DNA of 9,872 nucleotides. Origin: Ruminococcaceae bacterium UBA5423 (GTDB lineage: Bacteria > Bacillota > Clostridia > Oscillospirales > Acutalibacteraceae). The position numbers and the translations under genes are program-made. Position 1 is the first letter of the stretch. Each line of letters starts with the position of its first letter. A model generated the notes under the pieces. That model saw nothing but the letters and a program-made list of their open reading frames with translations. It was not told where the DNA came from and did not search any database. Below are positions 1-5,169 of this stretch, piece after piece. The DNA lies in the NCBI GenBank assembly GCA_002409375.1, contig DHNF01000072.1, positions 12,598-22,469 of the forward strand, read 5' to 3'.

Positions 1-33
1 GGCTGCCGCGTCAAATGACCCCCTGTCGCTGCA
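1..33. other. Possible insertion-sequence tip or assembly junction at left edge
   Basis: The first 40 bases are about 70 percent GC by my count, in an otherwise AT-rich window. Read on the minus strand from position 33, the sequence starts TGCAGCGACAGGGGGTCATT and continues to the edge. Coding here would give AATGGHLTRQP, which does not resemble the hydrophobic segment FliR should have at this point. A TG start followed by GGGGTCATTTGAC recalls, from memory, the terminal repeats of IS21-family elements. Contigs often break at such repeated elements. This is a tentative resemblance without any database comparison; ordinary divergent FliR sequence or a chimeric read is possible. Confidence 0.3.
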
Positions 34-539
34 AGGGCGGCTTTAGAAAGCGAAATGTCAAAACCGCATGGTATTGCGGTAAAAGTGTCGGACAAAAGTT
101 TGAACAATGTAATATGTCCGTTAGATATAAAAAACAAAACGATTAAAAACGCATTAAATATTGAACCGGTAACAGGAACAGAGATGTTGCTGCCCGGGTC
201 GAAAGCCTTAGCCATGCCTATTCCGAGCTGAATATCAATTATATCGGCAGATATAATGACCGCAGAAAAAAACACACTGCAAATAAAAGAAATAGTGTAT
301 CCGACCGCGAATTCCACAACCGCCTTGCAAATAAATTCAAATAGTGACGATATTTGGGGTGCAGGTATAGTCCCTTGTATTGAAACGGTTAGAACCGCCG
401 AAAGCACCAATGCAAACGCCGCTTTGACAAGGCTGGGGACATTTCTTCTTCCGAATAGAGGGTTAATTAAGACAGCGCCGCTTATTCTTATTAAAACAAG
501 TAAAAACAAGGTATAATCGTCAAATATATTTAAAAACAT
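1..539 (-). CDS. fliR: FliR, flagellar type III export gate protein (partial, C-terminus missing)
   Basis: FliR is an integral membrane component of the flagellar export gate and assembles with FliP and FliQ into the core channel. I translated the minus strand from the ATG at 539-537. The frame stays open to the window edge, giving about 179 codons with no stop, out of roughly 255-260 usual for the family. The protein begins MFLNIFDDYTLFLLVLIRIS and continues with a family-typical stretch (residues about 17-40, ending in RRNVPSLVKAAFAL). A later hydrophobic region contains DIQLGIGMAKAFDPGSN, which matches the conserved Q-x-G-x-G-M-A-x-x-x-DP signature of FliR, followed by SNGHITLFKLLSDTF. The start lies 18 bases after fliQ; the Shine-Dalgarno is weak (GCGGGAA). 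The last ~11 codons (positions 1-33) are GC-rich and do not look like the hydrophobic helix expected there, so the gene may be broken near position 33 by an insertion or assembly junction. Identity is firm; the 3' edge is not. Confidence 0.9.
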   Translation of the reverse strand, partial: MFLNIFDDYTLFLLVLIRISGAVLINPLFGRRNVPSLVKAAFALVLSAVLTVSIQGTIPAPQISSLFEFICKAVVEFAVGYTISFICSVFFSAVIISADIIDIQLGIGMAKAFDPGSNISVPVTGSIFNAFLIVLFFISNGHITLFKLLSDTFTAIPCGFDISLSKAALAATGGHLTRQ

Positions 540-557
540 TTTTTGTTCCCGCGGTCT

Positions 558-827
558 TCATATTATTAAAGAAAGCATATTTGAAATCGTTCTGTTCACA
601 AAATCCACCATGGTGTTCAACATCCATGATCCGAGGAATATTAGAACAATAGCAATAGCCAAGATTTTGGGCACAAGGGTTATTGTCTGTTCGTTGACCT
701 GCGTTGCAGCTTGTATAACCGATATAACAAGCCCGACTAAAACGCTGACAATTAAGATGGGGGCAGCTATTTTTAATCCTGTAAGCAGTGCATCGCTTAA
801 TATTCCAATTGCATCTCCCTGTGTCAT
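558..827 (-). CDS. fliQ: FliQ, flagellar type III export gate protein
   Basis: FliQ is a small two-helix membrane protein of the flagellar export gate; several copies wrap around the FliP/FliR core. The 89-residue product has the usual family length. Two long hydrophobic segments (about residues 13-40 and 52-72) flank the conserved polar loop, where QAATQVNEQTITLVPKI matches the FliQ signature Q-x-x-T-Q-x-x-E-x-T-x-x-x-x-P-K. The ATG at 827 is preceded by a good Shine-Dalgarno, GGAGGG, 6 bases upstream. The gene sits 19 bases after fliP and 18 bases before fliR, in the order fliP-fliQ-fliR found in most bacteria. Confidence 0.97.
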   Translation of the reverse strand: MTQGDAIGILSDALLTGLKIAAPILIVSVLVGLVISVIQAATQVNEQTITLVPKILAIAIVLIFLGSWMLNTMVDFVNRTISNMLSLII

Positions 828-846
828 TTATCACCCTCCGAACCTG

Positions 847-1581
847 TTATGTAAAGCTTGTAACCAGTGTTTTAACAACCAAGTTCCATCCGTCCACAAC
901 TACAAAAAGAATCAGTTTAAAGGGCAGCGATATCATAACTGGAGGAACCATAATCATACCCATAGACATTAGAGTGCTTGCAACTATCATATCTATTATC
1001 AAAAAGGGAATTAGTATCATAAACCCCATAATAAACGCTTTTTTTAATTCGCTTAATATAAACGCGGGAATTAACGCCTCGTTGGGAATATCGTCATATT
1101 CTTCTACAGTTTCCTGATTTGACAGCTTTAAAAAAAGTTTCATTTCCTGCCTGTTTGTTTGTTTAAGCATAAACTTTCTAATTGGCTTCATGGCCGATGA
1201 AAATGCTTGCTCCTGCGTAATTTCACCTTGCGTATACGGCTTGACTGCATCGTTGTTTACCTGTGATATTACCGGCGACATAATAAACAACGTTAAAAAA
1301 AGCGCAAGGCCTATCAGTACTTGGTTGGGTGGTGTTTGTTGAAGTCCCAGTCCATTTCGAACAAACGACAGCACAATGCTTATTCTTGTAAATGAGGTCA
1401 TCATTATAATGATTGACGGAGCGAGACTTAAAGCAGTGATAAGCAGCAAGAGTTCCATGCTTTGTGCTATAAACGGTTGGTCGGCTCCCGCTTCCTCTGC
1501 CGAAACTGTAAGGGTTAAAATCAAAGCGGCTATAATGAGTGAAATAAGTTTTTTTAAGCGGATTTTCCTTTTTCGTCTCAT
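847..1581 (-). CDS. fliP: FliP, flagellar type III export gate protein
   Basis: FliP forms the core ring of the flagellar export gate together with FliR and FliQ. The 244-residue product begins with a basic stretch and a hydrophobic segment ending in VSA at about residue 28, which looks like the cleavable signal peptide typical of FliP. Conserved family blocks follow: SLAPSIIIMMTSFTRISIVLSFVRNGLG (52-79), QQTPPNQVLIGLALFLTLFIMSP (81-103), and the C-terminal IPAFILSELKKAFIMGFMILIPFLIIDMIVASTLMSMGM (171-209) with VPPVMISLPFKLILFVVVDGWNL after it. A GTG lies one codon upstream (1584), but the Shine-Dalgarno AAAGGTGG at 1588-1595 is 6 bases from the ATG at 1581 and only 3 from the GTG, so I prefer the ATG. 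This ATG overlaps the fliO stop by one base (TGATG), which suggests translational coupling. Confidence 0.97.
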   Translation of the reverse strand: MRRKRKIRLKKLISLIIAALILTLTVSAEEAGADQPFIAQSMELLLLITALSLAPSIIIMMTSFTRISIVLSFVRNGLGLQQTPPNQVLIGLALFLTLFIMSPVISQVNNDAVKPYTQGEITQEQAFSSAMKPIRKFMLKQTNRQEMKLFLKLSNQETVEEYDDIPNEALIPAFILSELKKAFIMGFMILIPFLIIDMIVASTLMSMGMIMVPPVMISLPFKLILFVVVDGWNLVVKTLVTSFT

Positions 1582-1949
1582 CACTTTCCACCTTTAAACT
1601 TATTTCTAACCTGACTAACCGGGGCTTTAAGCATTTCTTTAAAGATTTCTGAAAACTCGCGCACTTGATTAGGATTTTCATCAGATATTTCTATTTCACC
1701 CAAATCTTTAAGCAACGTAATTTGATGTCCGCTTATCCCGAGTATGTATTTACTGCCCAGAATATCTGCAATCACAATGCTTTTATCCTGTGCAATTGGG
1801 GTGCGCTCTATTATCCGAACATGCTTACCGCCTGACACTGACATGTATTTTTTTGAAAGCCATTTGCTGCCGTAATAAGCTAAAACAAGGACAACAACTA
1901 TGCCGATAATAGACAAAAGCATTGACAAAAACATTTCAAAGCCGCTCAC
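1581..1949 (-). CDS. fliO: FliO-like flagellar biosynthesis protein
   Basis: FliO is a bitopic membrane protein that helps FliP assemble and is not always retained. The product is 122 residues from the preferred start. An N-terminal transmembrane segment rich in I, V and L (about residues 8-24) is followed by a soluble domain. That domain carries the loose FliO pattern: RIIERTPIAQDKSIVIADILGSKYILGISGHQITLLKDL, in which a conserved strand pair is followed by an L-G-x-S/T turn. Its place directly before fliP supports the name, since FliO sequences are poorly conserved. I choose the GTG at 1949 because AAGAGGTG at 1956-1963 lies 6 bases upstream. The frame could also be opened at a GTG at 1958, but that codon overlaps the Shine-Dalgarno itself. 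An internal ATG at 1934 is also possible. Confidence 0.85.
   Translation of the reverse strand: MSGFEMFLSMLLSIIGIVVVLVLAYYGSKWLSKKYMSVSGGKHVRIIERTPIAQDKSIVIADILGSKYILGISGHQITLLKDLGEIEISDENPNQVREFSEIFKEMLKAPVSQVRNKFKGGK
1588..1595 (-). promoter_or_regulatory. Ribosome binding site that sets the fliP start
   Basis: AAAGGTGG on the minus strand lies inside the last codons of fliO. It is 6 bases upstream of the ATG at 1581 and 3 bases upstream of the in-frame GTG at 1584, so spacing favours the ATG. Confidence 0.6.
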
Positions 1950-1955
1950 TGAACA

Positions 1956-1963
1956 CACCTCTT
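1956..1963 (-). promoter_or_regulatory. Ribosome binding site that sets the fliO GTG start
   Basis: AAGAGGTG on the minus strand is followed by the 6-base spacer TGTTCA and then GTG at 1949-1947. The alternative GTG at 1958 lies within this site and so is unlikely to be the start. Confidence 0.55.
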
Positions 1964-1990
1964 ATTAAATAAACCGAGCAATATATGAAG

Positions 1991-2371
1991 CTATTTCACT
2001 ATTTCAGTAATCCTCACGCCGAAAATGTCATCAATTACAATGACATCTCCCCTTGCTATAAGCTCGTTGTTGACTATAATATCAACAGGATCTCCGGCTT
2101 GCTTGTCCAGCTCAATTATCGAACCTTGGGTAAACTCGACTATTTCTCTAATCCGTTTTTTTGTTTTTCCTATCTGAACGTTTACTTCCATCGGCAAATC
2201 CATGACAATATCAAGGTTTTGCATAGAGGCAGACTCCTCATTATTGTTAGAAGATAAATCCGATAGGTAGTATGACTTCACACTTTTCTCAGTAAAAGAA
2301 CTGTCATCGGGTTTTTCCTCTTTTGATTTTACCTTTTTATCGTCAATTTTCTCAACATTTTTATCTTGCAT
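1991..2371 (-). CDS. fliN: FliN, flagellar motor switch protein (short SpoA-type form)
   Basis: FliN forms the lower part of the flagellar C-ring and binds FliM; it helps dock export cargo and set rotation direction. The 126-residue product has a highly charged, Lys/Asp/Ser/Asn-rich N-terminal tail (1-50) with no recognisable domain. A SpoA/FliN domain follows (about 52-126): LDIVMDLPMEVNVQIGKTKKRIREIVEFTQGSIIELDKQAGDPVDIIVNNELIARGDVIVIDDIFGVRITEIV. It contains the typical G-S-x-x-x-L-D-K-x-A-G-x-P-V-D-x-x-V-N and A-R-G-x-V-V/I-V-I-D-x-x-x-G-x-R-I-T-E motifs. Many Firmicutes instead carry FliY, a longer protein with a CheC-type CheY-phosphate phosphatase domain; that domain is absent here. 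The start is 5 bases after the fliM stop, with GAGGAG inside the end of fliM at a rather long spacing of about 11 bases. Confidence 0.95.
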   Translation of the reverse strand: MQDKNVEKIDDKKVKSKEEKPDDSSFTEKSVKSYYLSDLSSNNNEESASMQNLDIVMDLPMEVNVQIGKTKKRIREIVEFTQGSIIELDKQAGDPVDIIVNNELIARGDVIVIDDIFGVRITEIVK

Positions 2372-2376
2372 ATATG

Positions 2377-3357
2377 TTACATCTCCTCTTGCAAACTTTT
2401 TGCTATCTTTACTGCCTTATGGCTGTTTTTAAGCCCGAGATCTGCGCAATACCAGGTTTTAGAGGCCACATTTAATTTGACAAAATCACCGGGTTTTTCA
2501 TTTAGCCTGATAATATCCCCAACCTCTAAATTTAAAAGATCTTTTGTCCGCATCATTGTGTTTCCGAGAATTGCTGTGATGAAAATGCTGGTTTTACATA
2601 TTTTCTCTAAAATAATTTTTTTTGTAGCCTCGCTGTCAACATCGTTCTTTTTTTCTGCAAGCCTAAATCTTGTGTACAGCTTATCATTTATTGATTCAAG
2701 CCATACATAAGGAAGTATAACGGAAATTTTCCCACTGGTTCCCTTTATGTTTACATTTAGTGTGACTGCCACCACAACTTCATCAAGGTGCATTACTTGG
2801 TTTGCTCCGTTGCTCGTTTCGGTCTTGATAAAAACCGGCTCCACATCGGCTACACCACTCCACGCATCTTTAAAAAATGATATGATGTTTTTGAAAAATC
2901 TTTTCATCAACACCATTTCTATATCTGTATAGTCCCTGTTATTTATATCGACATTCCCTATACCGCCCAGCATCATATCAATAATGATAAACGTTAAATC
3001 CTGTGAAAGTTCCATTAAAACATTTCCCTCAAAAGGGTTTAGTTCGAAGATGCCAAGCAAAGAGGAATCGGGCATTAGATTTGTATATTCAATGTATTTG
3101 GTTTCTTCAACTGCAGTAACATCTACACGGCAAAAAGTTCTTAATGTTGCCGTCAGGTATGACGACAGATGCCTTGCATATATTTCATAAACGCCGAGTA
3201 GTGTCCTAAGCTGTTCCTTGGTAAACTTTTTTGGTATTTTAAAGTCATATTCCTTTATTACTTTTTGCTTTATACCTTTGTTTTCCATTAAGGATTTTTG
3301 GTTAGGCTTATTGATTTCCAAATCCTCAGAACTTAACCGAGACAATATATCCTTCAT
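2377..3357 (-). CDS. fliM: FliM, flagellar motor switch protein
   Basis: FliM links FliG to FliN in the C-ring and normally receives CheY-phosphate. The 326-residue length is normal. The middle CheC-like domain (about 45-230) has the conserved YEIYARHLSSYLTATLR helix, a GGIG turn at 131-134 and DYTDIEMVLMKRFFKNIISFFKDAW (142-166). The C-terminal SpoA domain (about 250-326) contains LLNLEVGDIIRLNEKPGD, typical of FliM. The N-terminus reads MKDILSRLSSEDLEINKPNQ. The usual CheY-binding motif (consensus close to LSQ-x-EID-x-LL) is not recognisable, only a vague LSSEDLEI remnant. The ATG at 3357 is preceded by AGAAAGGCG, and an in-frame upstream extension carrying the motif is not apparent. The gap after motB is 28 bases. 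Confidence 0.96.
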   Translation of the reverse strand: MKDILSRLSSEDLEINKPNQKSLMENKGIKQKVIKEYDFKIPKKFTKEQLRTLLGVYEIYARHLSSYLTATLRTFCRVDVTAVEETKYIEYTNLMPDSSLLGIFELNPFEGNVLMELSQDLTFIIIDMMLGGIGNVDINNRDYTDIEMVLMKRFFKNIISFFKDAWSGVADVEPVFIKTETSNGANQVMHLDEVVVAVTLNVNIKGTSGKISVILPYVWLESINDKLYTRFRLAEKKNDVDSEATKKIILEKICKTSIFITAILGNTMMRTKDLLNLEVGDIIRLNEKPGDFVKLNVASKTWYCADLGLKNSHKAVKIAKSLQEEM

Positions 3358-3385
3358 GGTGCTTCGCCTTTCTGCTAAAATAAAC

Positions 3386-4084
3386 TCAATCAGATTCTAT
3401 GTTGTCATAGCTTGTTACAACGATTTCGACACGCCTGTTCATGCTTCTGCCCTGAGCAGTCTCGTTGTCGCCTATCGGATGGTACTGCCCGTATCCGACG
3501 GCGCTTAGTTTTTTAACATCAATATTTTTTTCTTGAAGAGCATACCTTAAAACATTGACTGCCCTTTGTGTTGAAAACTCAAATGTGTTTTTAAACTGCG
3601 GCATTCCTTTTGGATTTGCTGCGGTATGCCCCTCTATATGAATCATTTCAATTAAATCTATAGATTCTTTTAAAATGTCACATATGTTATCAAGTATTAT
3701 TTTCCCGTCCTCACGCAACACTGCTCTGTCCGGATCAAACAATATGGTATCGCCAAACCTTAATGTTACCGTGTTTTCTCCTTTTGTAACAAACAACTTT
3801 GATGACAGGTTATGATTGTCTATATAATCCTTTATTGTTGAATAAAGCCTGTCGTTCGGGCTTTCTTTGGGCGGTTCTAACGGCAATTCGCTGGTTGTAT
3901 CGGACGGCTGGACAACATATCCTCCTTGTGTAAAGGATTCTACAATTTGTCTCCACTTGGTTTCGTTTATTGTTGACGATGCAAACAACAATACAAAAAA
4001 GCATAAAAGCAATGTAACCGTATCGCTGTATGTTGTCATCCATGTATCCGTTTTAGTCTCTGAAGTTTTTTGCCGTTTTGCCAT
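3386..4084 (-). CDS. motB: MotB, flagellar stator protein
   Basis: MotB pairs with MotA to form the ion-driven stator and anchors it to peptidoglycan. The 232-residue product has a basic N-terminus and a single transmembrane helix. The helix begins TTYSDTVTLLLCFFVLLFASS (about 17-37), in which Asp21 corresponds to the essential ion-carrying Asp of the family. A linker or plug region rich in Pro, Glu and Ser follows (about 50-80), then an OmpA/MotB peptidoglycan-binding domain (about 105-225). That domain includes LRFGDTILFDPDRAVLREDGKIILD, FSTQRAVNVLRYAL, VGYGQYHPIGDNETAQGRSMNRRVEIVV. Its GHT motif at 152-154 is followed by Ala155 where Asp is usual, while Arg174 of the S-x-x-RA motif is kept. 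The Shine-Dalgarno GGGGGTG lies 5 bases before the ATG. The gene starts 25 bases after motA. Confidence 0.96.
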   Translation of the reverse strand: MAKRQKTSETKTDTWMTTYSDTVTLLLCFFVLLFASSTINETKWRQIVESFTQGGYVVQPSDTTSELPLEPPKESPNDRLYSTIKDYIDNHNLSSKLFVTKGENTVTLRFGDTILFDPDRAVLREDGKIILDNICDILKESIDLIEMIHIEGHTAANPKGMPQFKNTFEFSTQRAVNVLRYALQEKNIDVKKLSAVGYGQYHPIGDNETAQGRSMNRRVEIVVTSYDNIESD

Positions 4085-4109
4085 TACAACACCCCCAATA
4101 TACCATTTA

Positions 4110-4904
4110 TTACTTTCCGATTTCTAAAGCTTCTTTGTCATTGAGCCTCCTTTTGACAGACTGCTCCTTTTGTGAGAACAAGCCCAGCATCTTCTCTTTA
4201 ATAAGGCGAGGATTTTGACCTTCCTGAATTGCTATTACACCGTCAATGATAAGCTGTTTGCAAACAATCTCATCTTCACTCATTTTTTTGAGCTTGCCGG
4301 CTAAAGGAAGAAACACTAAGTTTGAAAGCACAACGCCGTAAAAGGTAGTAACCAAAGCAATCGACATATTTGGACCAAGGGCTGATTGATCATCGTTTAG
4401 GTGTTTTAGCATATTGATAAGCCCTACAAGGGTGCCTATCATACCAAAAGCAGGAGCATATGTAGCGCCTTTTTCGAGAAAACCATGCACAGCCGCGTGG
4501 CGCTGCTCCACAAAATCCAGATCCGTCTCAAGATCCTTTCTTACTACAGCCGTGTCATGTGAAGCGGTAATTGACAAAATACCTTTTTTTAAAAAATCAT
4601 TATTATATTCATCGACCTTATCCTCAAGAGATAAAAGCCCGCTTTCTCTTGCTTGTTCCGCAAGCTCCACTATGTTATCAATTATTTTAAAAGGGTTTGG
4701 CTTTCTTCTAAACGGTATTGTAAAAGTTGCGACAATAGTAGATTTTATAATGTTGAAGGGGTAATTTATTACCAACGCAGCTAAGGTTCCGCCAAATGTA
4801 ATAAAGATAGAGCCCACGTCGTAAAAAGATAACAATTCACCGTTGCTCATAATGCCGGCTGCGAGAACAATTATTCCGCATGCAAGTCCTATAACCGTAT
4901 TCAT
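4110..4904 (-). CDS. motA: MotA, flagellar stator protein
   Basis: MotA forms the ring around MotB and converts ion flow into torque on FliG. The 264-residue protein has two N-terminal transmembrane helices (about 2-19 and 29-48), a cytoplasmic loop, and two further helices (about 149-168 and 180-202). Conserved residues are visible. Arg86 and Glu94 in AEQARESGLLSLED match the torque-generating Arg/Glu pair with the same 8-residue spacing as in E. coli. Pro151 in YAPAFGMIGTLVGLI and Pro200 in FLPLAGKL match the two functional prolines, again with the same spacing of 49. The ATG at 4904 has only a weak GGTG upstream, 22 bases after flbD, so translation may depend on coupling. Location between flbD and fliM, rather than at a separate motAB locus, is seen in several Clostridia. 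The coupling ion (H+ or Na+) cannot be decided from what I can see. Confidence 0.97.
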   Translation of the reverse strand: MNTVIGLACGIIVLAAGIMSNGELLSFYDVGSIFITFGGTLAALVINYPFNIIKSTIVATFTIPFRRKPNPFKIIDNIVELAEQARESGLLSLEDKVDEYNNDFLKKGILSITASHDTAVVRKDLETDLDFVEQRHAAVHGFLEKGATYAPAFGMIGTLVGLINMLKHLNDDQSALGPNMSIALVTTFYGVVLSNLVFLPLAGKLKKMSEDEIVCKQLIIDGVIAIQEGQNPRLIKEKMLGLFSQKEQSVKRRLNDKEALEIGK

Positions 4905-4926
4905 GTAACACCATCTAACTTTTCTA

Positions 4927-5136
4927 TTATTCTTTTATATTGCTTATAGGGGGTATAAACTTTAGCTTGTTATAAAATTTTACAATTTCATCTACAATAT
5001 AATCTATCGAGTTGCTGACAACCATCGTTTTGCCGTTGGTAAGGACAATAACAGTATCCGGTGTAAAGTTGACGCTTTCAATAATCATAGGATTAATATA
5101 AAGAGTCTCACCATTAATTTTTGTTAGCTTAATCAT
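4927..5136 (-). CDS. flbD: FlbD/SwrD family flagellar protein
   Basis: This 69-residue protein belongs to the FlbD family of small proteins found in Firmicutes and some other flagellar operons directly after flgE. It is distinct from the Caulobacter regulator of the same name. The family pattern is clear: MIKLTKINGETLYINPMIIESV, then DTVIVLTNGKTMVVSNSIDYIVDEIVKFYN. In Bacillus subtilis the homologue SwrD is reported to raise flagellar motor power through the stator, which fits its position immediately before motA here; the same role in this organism is inference. The ATG at 5136 is preceded by GGGGGTGA with a 6-base spacer. The leader starts 33 bases after the flgE stop and contains a 10-base palindrome touching the start codon. 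Confidence 0.93.
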   Translation of the reverse strand: MIKLTKINGETLYINPMIIESVNFTPDTVIVLTNGKTMVVSNSIDYIVDEIVKFYNKLKFIPPISNIKE

Positions 5137-5145
5137 GACGCGTCA
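5136..5145. repeat. 10-base palindrome at the flbD start codon
   Basis: TGACGCGTCA is a perfect palindrome that spans the first base of the flbD ATG and the spacer between it and the Shine-Dalgarno. It could fold only as a tiny stem without a loop, so any role in translation or protein binding is speculative; a chance match is likely. Confidence 0.3.
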
Positions 5146-5169
5146 CCCCCAATTCGTCATATGTTCATT

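Noticed and set aside
256..516. 86-codon plus-strand frame at 256-516
   Set aside because: It is opposite fliR, whose minus-strand translation is hydrophobic and carries the FliR signature; nothing supports the plus-strand product.
610..1117. Overlapping open frames on the plus strand (610-972 and 788-1117) opposite fliQ and fliP
   Set aside because: They lie entirely opposite well-conserved genes, show no recognisable family and follow from the codon composition of the real genes.
1223..1681. 152-codon minus-strand frame overlapping fliP and fliO
   Set aside because: It is a shifted frame of the real genes; its product is low in recognisable motifs, while FliO and FliP are clear in the other frames.
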